Source of the DNA: Pseudomonas fulva
Lineage (GTDB): Bacteria; Pseudomonadota; Gammaproteobacteria; Pseudomonadales; Pseudomonadaceae
NCBI RefSeq assembly: GCF_015680705.1
Contig: NZ_JADNYP010000020.1
Location: 17,781 to 81,780 of the forward strand
Reading direction: 5' to 3'
Length of the DNA: 64,000 nt
Position numbers and translations under genes: made by a program
Part shown: piece after piece, positions 1-8,218 of the stretch
Layout of the letters: each line of letters begins with the position of its first letter
How positions within the stretch are numbered: position 1 is the stretch's first letter
Notes under the pieces: generated by a model
What the model saw: the letters and a program-made list of their open reading frames with translations, nothing else
Told to the model about the DNA's origin: nothing
The model's database searches: none

Positions 1-2
1 GT

Positions 3-617
3 TGGCAGGTGGCCGCCCAGGCGCGTGGCATCGACATCGCCCATGCCGGTTTCTTCCCCAACGTGGACCTGGTCGGCGGTCTGGGCTTCATGGCCACCGG
101 CGGCGGCCCGCTGGAATTCATCACGGGCCGCAAGTTCAACTACAACGTCGGCCCGGCCATCAGCTTGCCGATATTCGACGGCGGTCGCCTGCGCGCGCAG
201 CTGGGCGTCGCCGCGGCCGGCTACGACATGGCGGTGGCGCGCTATGACCAGACCGTGGTGCAGGCGCTCAAGGACGTGTCCGACCAGTTGATCCGTCGCG
301 AGTCGATGCAGGTGCAGGCGCACCTGGCCGCCGAGTCGGTCGCCGCCGCGCGCAAGACCTACGACATCGCCACGGTCGCCTTCCAGCGCGGCCTGACCGA
401 CTACCTCGAGGTGCTGCAGGCGCAGACCTTGCTGTTCCGCCAGCAGCAGATCGAGCAGCAGGTCCAGGCCGCGCGCCTGCTGGTGCATGCGGACCTGGTC
501 ACCGCCCTGGGCGGCGGCTTGCAGGCTGGGCGCGACGTGCCGGCCGAGGAGCGTCAGGCAGCGCCGAAGACACCCGCCACCCTGGCGCTCTTCGACCAGC
601 CGGATCGTTCCCGATGA
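3..617 (+). CDS. Outer-membrane efflux channel, NodT/OprM family (3' part only)
   Basis: The window opens inside this gene, so the start and any lipobox are missing; about 204 C-terminal residues remain. The strand-turn motif SLPIFDGGRLRAQL near residues 56-69 and the long Ala/Gln-rich helices after it (LQAQTLLFRQQQIEQQ) are typical of the second half of TolC-like channel proteins. It would form the outer-membrane exit duct for the pump encoded next. Its TGA overlaps the ATG of the FUSC gene (ATGA at 614-617), so the two are probably translationally coupled in one operon. The family call is firm; the substrate is unknown. Confidence 0.9.
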   Translation, partial: WQVAAQARGIDIAHAGFFPNVDLVGGLGFMATGGGPLEFITGRKFNYNVGPAISLPIFDGGRLRAQLGVAAAGYDMAVARYDQTVVQALKDVSDQLIRRESMQVQAHLAAESVAAARKTYDIATVAFQRGLTDYLEVLQAQTLLFRQQQIEQQVQAARLLVHADLVTALGGGLQAGRDVPAEERQAAPKTPATLALFDQPDRSR

Positions 618-2791
618 GCGCCGCGAGCCTGCCGCTGCGCTGGCTGGGCAGCCTGGAATGGCGGCGTGGCTTCTTCGCCTGGGCGCGTACCGATGGGGTG
701 ACCTGGGTCTACATCTTCAAGGTCCTGGCCGCCGCGTTCCTGACCTTGTGGCTGGCCATGCGCCTGGAACTGCCGCAGCCGCGCACGGCGATGATCACGG
801 TGTTCATCGTCATGCAACCGCAGAGCGGGCAGGTGCTGGCCAAGAGCTTCTACCGCATCCTCGGTACCCTGGCCGGCTCGGCCATGATGGTGGCGCTGAT
901 CGCCGTGTTCCCGCAGAACACCGAGCTGTTCCTGCCGAGCCTGGCATTGTGGGTCGGGCTCTGTTCGGCCGGGGCGATGCGCTACCGCACCTTCCGCGCC
1001 TACGGCTTCGTGCTGGCCGGCTACACCGCGGCGATGATCGGCCTGCCGGTGCTGGAGCATCCCCAGGCAGCCTTCATGGCCGCCGTGTGGCGGGTGCTGG
1101 AGATCTGCCTGGGCATCCTGGTGTCGACCATGGTCAGCGCGGCGATCCTGCCGCAATCGGCCAGCGCCGCCATGCGCAATGCGCTCTACCAGCGTTTCGG
1201 CACCTTCGCCGGCTTCGTCGTCGAGGCGCTGCGCGGCAACAGCCAGCGCGACCGCTTCGAAAGCAGCAACGTACGTTTCATCGCCGAGGCGGTGGGCCTG
1301 GAAAGCCTGCGCAACGTCACCGCCTTCGAAGACCCGCACATGCGCCGGCGCAGTGGCCGGCTGGTGCGCATGAACAGCGAATTCATGGCCATCACCACCC
1401 GCTTCAACGCCTTGCACCAGTTGCTCGAGCGCTTGCGCTTGCGTGGGCCGCTGCAGATCGTCGGCGCCATCGAGCCGGGCCTGGATACGCTGGCGCAGTT
1501 GCTCGAGCCCTACGTCGGTCGGGCCTTGACCGATGCCGATGCGCTGCGCCTGACCCTGGAGCTGGCAGCCTACAAGGACGGCCTGCAGGCCCAGGTACGC
1601 GGTCTGCGCGCCGCCTACCTGGAAACCGCCCCGAGCGAAGCCGACCTGCTGGACTTCCACACCGCCTTCGAGCTGCTGTACCGCTTCATCGATGATCTTT
1701 ATAGCTACGCCCAGACCCACGCCTCGCTGGCAGCCCACAACCATGAACGCGAGCGTGGGGCCGAGCCCTATGTCGCGCAGACCAGCTGGCTGGTGTCGCT
1801 GGCCGCCGGCGTGCGCTCGGCGGCCGTGCTGTTGCTGCTGGGCAGCTACTGGATCCTCAGCGACTGGCCGAGCGGGGCGATGATGACCCTGATCGCCACG
1901 GTCACGGCCGGGCTGTCGGCGACCTCGCCCAACCCCAAGCGGCTGTCGTTCCAGATGGCCTGCGGGACCTTGCTCGGGGCGTTCGTCGGCTTCTTCGAGA
2001 CGTTCTTCGTGTTCCCCTGGATCGACGGCTTCGCGCTGTTGTGCCTGGTGCTTTCGCCGGTCTTCATGCTCGGCGCGTTCCTCGCCTCGCGGCCGGCCTA
2101 TGCCGGCTATGGCGTCGGCCTGCTGGTGTTCTTCGCCATCGGCTCGGTGCCCAACAACCCGACCGTGTACGACCCTTACGTGTTCATCAACGATTACCTG
2201 GGCATGGTCGTCGGCATGCTGGTCTGCGCCGCGGCAGGCGCGATCGTCCTGCCGCCCAACAGTCGTTGGCTATGGAGCCGGCTGGAGCGCGAGCTGCGCG
2301 AACAGGTGCTCTTCGCGATCAGCGGACGGTTGCGTGGCCTCGGTTCGGCTTTCGAAAGCCGCACCCGCGACTTGCTGCACCAGGCTTACGGCCTGGCTGC
2401 CGGCAAGCCGCTGGTGCAGGGGCAACTGTTGCGCTGGATGTTCTCGGTCAGCGAAATCGGCCATGCCATCATCGAGCTGCGCAAGGAGCAGGCTGGCCTG
2501 CCAGTGCATCCGGCCTATGCCGAATGGCAACCATGGCGCCAGGCCATCCGGGTGATGGGGCGGGCGCTGGCGCGACTGTTCCTGCAGCCCGGTGCCAGCA
2601 ACCATGAGCGCGCGCTGCTGGCGGTAGACCAGGCCATCGCCAGCGTGCGGGCCGCCGACGAGCCCTTCGCCAGGCACTTCGATACCTCGGCGTTGCGTCG
2701 GGTGCAGAGCTACCTGCATTTCATCCGTACCTCGCTGCTCGACCCTCGTTCGCCGCTGGCCCCGGCCCAAGGAATGCCCCATGCCTCGTGA
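614..2791 (+). CDS. FUSC-family inner-membrane efflux protein (AaeB/YccS-like)
   Basis: A 725-residue membrane protein with two hydrophobic blocks, roughly residues 35-180 and 390-545, each followed by a soluble helical region. This duplicated arrangement is typical of fusaric-acid/aromatic-acid exporters such as AaeB. It lies between an outer-membrane channel and a DUF1656 peptide plus HlyD adaptor, the usual set for a tripartite aromatic carboxylate pump. The start overlaps the preceding stop, and its own TGA at 2789-2791 overlaps the next ATG at 2781. The substrate cannot be read from sequence; export of weak aromatic acids is a family-based inference. Confidence 0.92.
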   Translation: MSAASLPLRWLGSLEWRRGFFAWARTDGVTWVYIFKVLAAAFLTLWLAMRLELPQPRTAMITVFIVMQPQSGQVLAKSFYRILGTLAGSAMMVALIAVFPQNTELFLPSLALWVGLCSAGAMRYRTFRAYGFVLAGYTAAMIGLPVLEHPQAAFMAAVWRVLEICLGILVSTMVSAAILPQSASAAMRNALYQRFGTFAGFVVEALRGNSQRDRFESSNVRFIAEAVGLESLRNVTAFEDPHMRRRSGRLVRMNSEFMAITTRFNALHQLLERLRLRGPLQIVGAIEPGLDTLAQLLEPYVGRALTDADALRLTLELAAYKDGLQAQVRGLRAAYLETAPSEADLLDFHTAFELLYRFIDDLYSYAQTHASLAAHNHERERGAEPYVAQTSWLVSLAAGVRSAAVLLLLGSYWILSDWPSGAMMTLIATVTAGLSATSPNPKRLSFQMACGTLLGAFVGFFETFFVFPWIDGFALLCLVLSPVFMLGAFLASRPAYAGYGVGLLVFFAIGSVPNNPTVYDPYVFINDYLGMVVGMLVCAAAGAIVLPPNSRWLWSRLERELREQVLFAISGRLRGLGSAFESRTRDLLHQAYGLAAGKPLVQGQLLRWMFSVSEIGHAIIELRKEQAGLPVHPAYAEWQPWRQAIRVMGRALARLFLQPGASNHERALLAVDQAIASVRAADEPFARHFDTSALRRVQSYLHFIRTSLLDPRSPLAPAQGMPHAS

Positions 2792-2981
2792 GATCGCCTT
2801 CCATGGCGTGTACCTGCCCACCATGACCTTGCTGTTCCTGCTGGCTGCGGGGCTGGCCTGGGGGCTGGACCGTTTCATCGCCAGCCACGATGGCTACCGC
2901 TTCTTCTGGCATCCGGCGCTGCTGCGCCTGAGCCTGTTCGTCTGCCTGTTCGGCGCCCTGGCGCTGTGCGTCTACTGGTGA
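2781..2981 (+). CDS. DUF1656 small membrane protein
   Basis: A 66-residue peptide with two predicted membrane helices, around residues 11-28 (LPTMTLLFLLAAGLAWGL) and 45-64. This is the usual size and form of DUF1656 (AaeX-like) proteins, which nearly always sit between a FUSC pump and its HlyD adaptor, as here. It starts 11 bases inside the end of the FUSC gene, and an AAGGA-like ribosome site (2769-2773) lies upstream. Its function is not established; a structural or assembly role in the efflux complex is an inference from gene order. Confidence 0.9.
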   Translation: MPREIAFHGVYLPTMTLLFLLAAGLAWGLDRFIASHDGYRFFWHPALLRLSLFVCLFGALALCVYW

Positions 2982-2991
2982 GAGACCCTCG

Positions 2992-3852
2992 ATGAAAAGA
3001 TTCTTCAGCCTGATCGCCACGCTGCTGGTCCTGGCCGCTGCCGTGGCGATTGGCCGGCAATTGTGGCTGCACTACATGACCACACCCTGGACCCGCGACG
3101 GCCGAGTGCGCGCCGACATCATCAACGTCGCCGCCGACGTGCCTGGCTACGTGGTCGACGTCCCGGTGCATGACAACCAGCGGGTGAAGAAGGGCGACCT
3201 GCTGATCCAGATCGACCCCGAGCACTATCGCCTGGCCGTGCAGCAAGCCCAGGCCCTGGTGGCTTCACGCAAGGCCACCTGGGAGATGCGCAAGGTCAAT
3301 GCGCGGCGCCGCGCCGATCTGGACAACCTGGTGATTTCCACGGAAAACCGCGACGATGCCAGCAACATCGCCAACGCCGCCCAGGCCGACTACCAGCAGG
3401 CCCTGGCCCAGCTGGCGGCTGCCGAGCTCGACCTGCGACGCACGCGTATTCTGGCCACCGTCGACGGCTACGTGACCAACCTCAACGTGCATCGTGGCGA
3501 CTACGCCCGCACCGGCGAGGCAGTGATGGCGGTGGTCGACGAGCACTCCTTCTGGGTCTATGGCTTCTTCGAGGAAACCAAGCTGCCACACGTCAAGGTA
3601 GGCGATCCGGCCGAGCTGCAGATGATGAGCGGCGAGCATGTCCAGGGGCACGTGGAGAGCATCGCCCGTGGCATCTATGACCGCGACAATCCCCAGAGCC
3701 GGGAGCTGATCGCCGACGTCAACCCGACCTTCAACTGGGTGCGCCTGGCCCAGCGGGTGCCGGTGCGGATTCATCTGGATCAGGTGCCGGAAGGCTTTCT
3801 GCTGGCGGCAGGAATGACGTGCACGGTGGTGGTCAAGCCGGATCGGGAGTGA
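2992..3852 (+). CDS. HlyD-family membrane fusion protein (AaeA-like)
   Basis: A 286-residue periplasmic adaptor. An N-terminal anchor at residues 4-24 is followed by the motif TPWTRDGRVRADI near 31-43, which is characteristic of AaeA-type adaptors. Then comes a split lipoyl/barrel-sandwich domain interrupted by a short helical hairpin at about 75-150, and a beta-barrel. It would link the FUSC pump to the outer-membrane channel at the start of the window. It begins 10 bases after the DUF1656 gene and is the last gene of this operon. Confidence 0.93.
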   Translation: MKRFFSLIATLLVLAAAVAIGRQLWLHYMTTPWTRDGRVRADIINVAADVPGYVVDVPVHDNQRVKKGDLLIQIDPEHYRLAVQQAQALVASRKATWEMRKVNARRRADLDNLVISTENRDDASNIANAAQADYQQALAQLAAAELDLRRTRILATVDGYVTNLNVHRGDYARTGEAVMAVVDEHSFWVYGFFEETKLPHVKVGDPAELQMMSGEHVQGHVESIARGIYDRDNPQSRELIADVNPTFNWVRLAQRVPVRIHLDQVPEGFLLAAGMTCTVVVKPDRE

Positions 3853-3952
3853 CACCGTACCCTCATGGAGCAGGGTCGCTGGGGAGGCAGGAGGCCAGCT
3901 TCCGGAGCTGGCCGAGCTCTAGTCTGAAAGGCTTGAGCGAACGCCTGCCCGT

Positions 3953-4399
3953 TCAGGCCGCCCCCACCAGCACCGGGACCTTGACCCGATCGAGTACCTT
4001 GGCGCTGATCGAAGGGTCAAGCAGGCGTCCCAGACGCGACAGGTGCCGATGGCCCATGATGATCAGCTCGCAGCCCAGCTGCGCGGCCTTGCCGACGATC
4101 GCCTCGACCGGGTCCTTGGCGACCAGGCAGCCCCAGCAGGCGAACCCGGCTTCGCGCAAGGCATGCAGCGAAGCGCCGACGGCACGCTCGGCCTGCCGCT
4201 GTTCTTCGCAAGCGGCCGGATACTGCTCCAGCTCCTGCTCGGTGAAGGCGGCTGGGCGGTCATGCACGGCGAAGGTCGGATCGATGGCCAGCAGCACATG
4301 CAGTTCGTGGGTGTCCGGTCGGCAATACCGAAGCGCGAGATCGAGCAGGGCACGCGAGGCGCTCGAGGCGTCTATGGCGATCAGGACGGGATGAGGCAT
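3953..4399 (-). CDS. Universal stress protein, UspA-like single domain
   Basis: A 148-residue single Usp domain. I start at the ATG giving MPHPVLIAIDASSAS because an AGGAG site lies just upstream on the minus strand; a longer open frame reaches 4453. The N-terminal strand and the DASS turn match the family. The usual nucleotide loop G-x2-G-x9-G-S/T is replaced by GHRHLSRLGRLLDPS, in which the second glycine and the final G-S/T are changed. This suggests the non-ATP-binding UspA class. It is transcribed away from the LysR gene at 4572 and converges on the FUSC operon. Confidence 0.9.
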   Translation of the reverse strand: MPHPVLIAIDASSASRALLDLALRYCRPDTHELHVLLAIDPTFAVHDRPAAFTEQELEQYPAACEEQRQAERAVGASLHALREAGFACWGCLVAKDPVEAIVGKAAQLGCELIIMGHRHLSRLGRLLDPSISAKVLDRVKVPVLVGAA

Positions 4400-4511
4400 G
4401 AAGGACTCCTTGGCGATTGAGGGCGCGACGCCTTGCCTGGCTGGCATCTCCAACGGACAGGTTTACCACGCCCGGTGAGCCGCGATAAATGGCCCGCCAC
4501 GCAACCACAGG

Positions 4512-4525
4512 TTGCGCCTGGCGCA
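4512..4525. promoter_or_regulatory. Putative LysR-type operator upstream of the LysR gene
   Basis: The sequence TTGCGCCTGGCGCA contains the T-N11-A dyad TGCG-N5-GCGCA at 4513-4525. A near-identical dyad (TGCGTCAGGCGCA, 11 of 13 bases the same) occurs at 5503-5515 before the MFS gene. This copy lies about 15 bases upstream of a possible -10 (TAAGAT, 4540-4545) for the LysR gene. Autoregulation by the LysR protein is an inference. Confidence 0.5.
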
Positions 4526-4571
4526 TTCCGCGAAGCTGCTAAGATCGCATGTCCCGCAGCTGTCACGGAAC

Positions 4572-5486
4572 ATGGCCATGCAACTCCCCGACATGAACCT
4601 GCTCGTTGCCCTCGATGCCCTGCTCGATGAGGGTAGCGTGGTCGGCGCGGCGCAGCGCATGAACCTCAGCCCGGCGGCCATGAGCCGGACCTTGGGACGC
4701 ATCCGCGAGGCGCTTGGCGACCCGATCCTGGTGCGTGCCGGGCGCGGCCTGGTACCAACGCCGCGGGCCCTGGCCCTGCGCGAGCAGGTCAGTGCGCTGG
4801 TGGAGCAGGCCGGCCAGGTGTTTCGCAGCGGCGATGATGTCGACCTGCCGAGCCTGGAGCGCGCTTTCAACATCCGCACCAACGACCTGTTCATCGCGCT
4901 CTACGGGGCACAGCTGCTGCGCATGATGCATGAGCAGGCGCCGCGCACGGTGCTGCGCTTCGTACCGGAGAGCGGTGGCGAGGACGACGATGCGGTGTTG
5001 CGTGACGGGCGTACCGACCTGATCATCAGCTCGAGCATCGACCTGGGCCCGGAGATCAAGGTGCAGCGGCTGTTCCATACGGTCTACGTCGGCCTGGCGC
5101 GCCGCGATCATCCGATCTTCGATGCCGAGATCACCCCTGAGCGCTTCGCCGTCTATCCACAGATCAGCGTGTCGCGCCGCGGCCGCGCCAACGGCCCGAT
5201 CGATGCCGAACTGGCCAACTACAAGGTCCAGCGCCGGGTCGCGCTGATCACGCCGAGCTTTCACTCGGCCATGTTCTCGTTGCCCGACTCGGACCTGATC
5301 CTGCCCATGCCGGCCAATATCCTCAACAGCGTGGCCAAGCTCGGGCTGCCCTTGCGCTCGTTCCAGATCCCCCTGGCGCTGGAGCGGGTCACGGTGATGC
5401 AGGCTTGGCATCCACGCTTTCACCATGACCCGGCGCATCGCTGGTTGCGCCAGACATTGAAAAACTGTTGCAGCGCGGACCCTTGA
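4572..5486 (+). CDS. LysR-family transcriptional regulator of the adjacent MFS efflux operon
   Basis: A 304-residue LTTR. The winged HTH occupies residues 1-65 (DMNLLVALDALLDEGSVVGA, then AAMSRTLGRIREALGDPILV) and the inducer-binding domain about 90-300. I start at ATG 4572 (MAMQLPDMN); ATG 4578 is an alternative. It lies directly upstream of, and in the same direction as, the MFS-HlyD-NodT genes, with 115 bases between. Matching T-N11-A dyads precede both it and the MFS gene, so it probably controls itself and the pump. The inducer is unknown. Confidence 0.93.
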   Translation: MAMQLPDMNLLVALDALLDEGSVVGAAQRMNLSPAAMSRTLGRIREALGDPILVRAGRGLVPTPRALALREQVSALVEQAGQVFRSGDDVDLPSLERAFNIRTNDLFIALYGAQLLRMMHEQAPRTVLRFVPESGGEDDDAVLRDGRTDLIISSSIDLGPEIKVQRLFHTVYVGLARRDHPIFDAEITPERFAVYPQISVSRRGRANGPIDAELANYKVQRRVALITPSFHSAMFSLPDSDLILPMPANILNSVAKLGLPLRSFQIPLALERVTVMQAWHPRFHHDPAHRWLRQTLKNCCSADP

Positions 5487-5500
5487 TCGGGCTCATGCGG

Positions 5501-5517
5501 ATTGCGTCAGGCGCAAT
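5501..5517. promoter_or_regulatory. Putative LysR-type operator upstream of the MFS efflux operon
   Basis: A perfect dyad, ATTGCG-TCAGG-CGCAAT, contains a T-N11-A core at 5503-5515. It is the close partner of the site at 4512-4525. It lies about 45 bases upstream of a candidate -10 (TAAACT, 5562-5567), which is the usual placement of an LTTR recognition site relative to its target promoter. The assignment to the adjacent regulator is an inference. Confidence 0.55.
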
Positions 5518-5601
5518 GTCAAGCTGCTGATAAGTCAGTTTTCGTAAGCATTGGTCTTTTTTAAACTCCCCCACCTAATTTGTTGCTGGAGATGTCTGAG
5601 C

Positions 5602-7128
5602 ATGACCTCGCTGAATCTGCCTACTGCCACCGCGCCTGCGGCACCTGCGCAGGCGGCGTTCGGCCTGCGGGTGGTGACCGGGCTGTTCGGCGTGCTGCTC
5701 GCGGTACTTTGCGCGGGCCTGAACGAGTCCGTGACCAAGATTTCCCTGGCGGACATTCGGGGCGGCATGGGCATCGGTGCCGACGAAGGCGCCTGGCTGC
5801 TGGCGGTTTACTCGGCCGCTTCGGTGTCGGCCATGGCCTTCGCGCCGTGGTTGGCGACGACGTTTTCCCTGCGCCGCTTCACCCTGTGCGCGATCGGGCT
5901 GTTCGCGCTGTTCGGCCTGGTCCAGCCCTACGCGCCGAACCTGCACAGCCTGATGCTGCTGCGCGTGCTGCAGGGACTGGCGTCTGGAGCGCTGCCGCCG
6001 ATGCTGATGAGCGTGGCTCTGCGCTTTCTGCCGCCAGGCATCAAGATCTACGGGCTGGCCTGTTATGCGCTCACCGCGACCTTCGGTCCGAACCTGGGCA
6101 CGCCGCTGGCTGGCTTGTGGACCGAATACGTTGGTTGGCAATGGGCGTTCTGGCAGATCATCCTGCCATCGCTGCTGGCGATGTTCTGTGTCGCCTGGGG
6201 GTTGCCCCAGGACCCGCTGCGTCTGGAGCGCTTCAAGCAGCTGGACTGGCGCGGGGTACTGCTCGGCCTGCCGGCGCTCAGTTGCCTGGTGCTGGGGCTG
6301 AGCCTGGGCGATCGCTGGGGCTGGCTGGATTCGCCACTGATCTGCTGGCTGCTCGGCGGCGGCCTGCTGTTGCTGGTGCTGTTCCTGTACAACGAATGGT
6401 CCGAGCCGCTGCCATTCTTCCAGTTGCGCATGCTTGCGCGGCGCAACTTGAGTTTCGCCCTGGTGACCCTGGCTGGCGTGCTGATCGTGCTGTCGGGAGT
6501 GGGCAGCATCCCCTCGGCCTACCTGGCGCAGATCCAGGGTTACCGGCCTGCGCAGACCAGCCCGTTGATGATGCTGGTGGCCATGCCGCAGTTGATCGCG
6601 CTGCCGCTGACCGCCGCGCTGTGCAACATCCGCGCGGTGGACTGCCGCTGGGTCCTGGCGCTGGGACTGGGCATGCTGGCGCTGTCCTGCGCGGGCAACA
6701 GCCTGCTGACTTCGGCCTGGATTCGCGATGACTTCTACGTGTTCTACCTGCTGCAGGTGTTCGGCCAACCCATGTCGGTACTGCCGCTGCTGATGCTCTC
6801 GACCAATGGCATGACGCCGCAGGAAGGGCCGTTCGCCTCGGCCTGGTTCAACACGGTCAAGGGGCTGGCGGCGGTCATCGCCGCCGGCCTGCTCGATGCG
6901 CTGGGCACACTGCGCCGGCATTTCCATTCCAACCATCTGGTCGACAGCCTGGGCAATGCCCCGCTGGTCGACGACAGCGCCGTCGGGCTGGCCAGACGGA
7001 TCCACGAGCAAGCCGTGGTGCTCACCTCGGCCGACCTCTACCTGGTCATGGCGGGTATCGCCGTGGCGCTGATCTGCCTCATCCCTGTGGTCCCTACCCG
7101 GGTCTATCCACCGCGCGCGGTGGCCTGA
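5602..7128 (+). CDS. MFS multidrug transporter, DHA2 (EmrB-like) family
   Basis: A 508-residue integral membrane protein with about 14 hydrophobic segments, the DHA2/EmrB pattern. The start ATG 5602 (MTSLNLPTAT) is chosen because GGAG lies at 5588-5591; the frame is open further upstream but only as low-complexity leader. The next two genes encode a HlyD adaptor and an outer-membrane lipoprotein, so it is probably the inner-membrane pump of a tripartite EmrAB-TolC-like exporter. Proton antiport is known for the family; the substrate here is unknown. Confidence 0.93.
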   Translation: MTSLNLPTATAPAAPAQAAFGLRVVTGLFGVLLAVLCAGLNESVTKISLADIRGGMGIGADEGAWLLAVYSAASVSAMAFAPWLATTFSLRRFTLCAIGLFALFGLVQPYAPNLHSLMLLRVLQGLASGALPPMLMSVALRFLPPGIKIYGLACYALTATFGPNLGTPLAGLWTEYVGWQWAFWQIILPSLLAMFCVAWGLPQDPLRLERFKQLDWRGVLLGLPALSCLVLGLSLGDRWGWLDSPLICWLLGGGLLLLVLFLYNEWSEPLPFFQLRMLARRNLSFALVTLAGVLIVLSGVGSIPSAYLAQIQGYRPAQTSPLMMLVAMPQLIALPLTAALCNIRAVDCRWVLALGLGMLALSCAGNSLLTSAWIRDDFYVFYLLQVFGQPMSVLPLLMLSTNGMTPQEGPFASAWFNTVKGLAAVIAAGLLDALGTLRRHFHSNHLVDSLGNAPLVDDSAVGLARRIHEQAVVLTSADLYLVMAGIAVALICLIPVVPTRVYPPRAVA

Positions 7129-7156
7129 CTGCCCGGACGAATTCGAGATTGCTGAA

Positions 7157-8218
7157 ATGACCAACAACCGCAAGACCCTCGTCATCGGCTCGGTACTGGC
7201 CGTGGCTGTGCTGGCCGCCATCGTCGGCCCCTGGATGCTTGGCAGCGACCAGCGGCAGACCACCAACGATGCCTACGTGGCAGCCGACTACACCGTGGTG
7301 GCGCCCAAGGTGGCCGGCTTCATCAAGCAAGTGCTGGTGGAGGACAACCAGCAGGTCAAGGCAGGCCAGTTGCTGGCGACCATCGATGAGCGCGACTACC
7401 AGGCCGCGCTGGATGCCGCCGAGGCGCAGCTACTGGTGGCCAAGGCGCACAGCGCCGACGCCCGCGCCACGCTGGAGCGCCAGGCTGCGCTGATTGCCCA
7501 GGCCGAGGCCGCGGTCAAGGCCGTCCAGGCCGAGAAGGCCTTCGCCGAACATGAGCTGGGGCGCTACAGCCGCCTGGCCGAGCAGGGAGCCGGCACCGTG
7601 CAGAACGCCCAGCAGGCGCGCAGCCAGGGCGACCAGGCCCGGGCCAACCTGGCCAAGGCCCAGGCCGCGGCGGTCGCGGCACGCAAGCAGGTGGACATCC
7701 TTCAGGCCCAGGTCGCCAGCGCCGATGGCCAGCTCAAGCGCGCCGAGGCCGAGGTCGAGAAAGCCCGCCTGGACCTGTCCTACACCCGTATCACCGCGCC
7801 GCTGGACGGCATGGTCGGCGAGCGCGCCTTGCGAGTCGGCGCCTACGTCAATCCAGGCGCGCGTCTGCTGTCGGTGGTACCGCTGCAGCGTGCCTATGTG
7901 ATCGGCAACTTCCAGGAAACCCAGTTGACCCACGTGCGCACCGGCCAGCCGGTGAGCGTCAAGGTCGACACCTTCTCTGGCGAGACCTTGCACGGCCACG
8001 TCGACAGCATCGCGCCGGCCACCGGGGTGACGTTCGCCGCGGTCAAGCCGGACAACGCCACCGGCAACTTCACCAAGGTGGTCCAGCGCATTCCAGTGAA
8101 GGTGGTCTTCGACGCTGGTCAGCCGCTGCTGGAGCGCCTGCGTGTCGGCATGTCGGTGGAGGCGACCATCGATACCCAGGGCGACACGCTCGAAGGCAAG
8201 GAGCTGAGCGCACGATGA
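7157..8218 (+). CDS. HlyD-family adaptor (EmrA-like)
   Basis: A 353-residue membrane fusion protein with an N-terminal anchor at residues 10-28. The barrel-sandwich half follows (TTNDAYVAADYTVVAPKVAG near 35-54, then DNQQVKAGQLL). A long Ala/Gln-rich coiled-coil hairpin spans about 85-205, and the second lipoyl half ITAPLDGMVGE comes after it. The long hairpin suits contact with a TolC-like channel. The gene follows the MFS pump by 28 bases, and its TGA overlaps the ATG of the NodT gene (ATGA, 8215-8218), showing translational coupling. Confidence 0.94.
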   Translation: MTNNRKTLVIGSVLAVAVLAAIVGPWMLGSDQRQTTNDAYVAADYTVVAPKVAGFIKQVLVEDNQQVKAGQLLATIDERDYQAALDAAEAQLLVAKAHSADARATLERQAALIAQAEAAVKAVQAEKAFAEHELGRYSRLAEQGAGTVQNAQQARSQGDQARANLAKAQAAAVAARKQVDILQAQVASADGQLKRAEAEVEKARLDLSYTRITAPLDGMVGERALRVGAYVNPGARLLSVVPLQRAYVIGNFQETQLTHVRTGQPVSVKVDTFSGETLHGHVDSIAPATGVTFAAVKPDNATGNFTKVVQRIPVKVVFDAGQPLLERLRVGMSVEATIDTQGDTLEGKELSAR

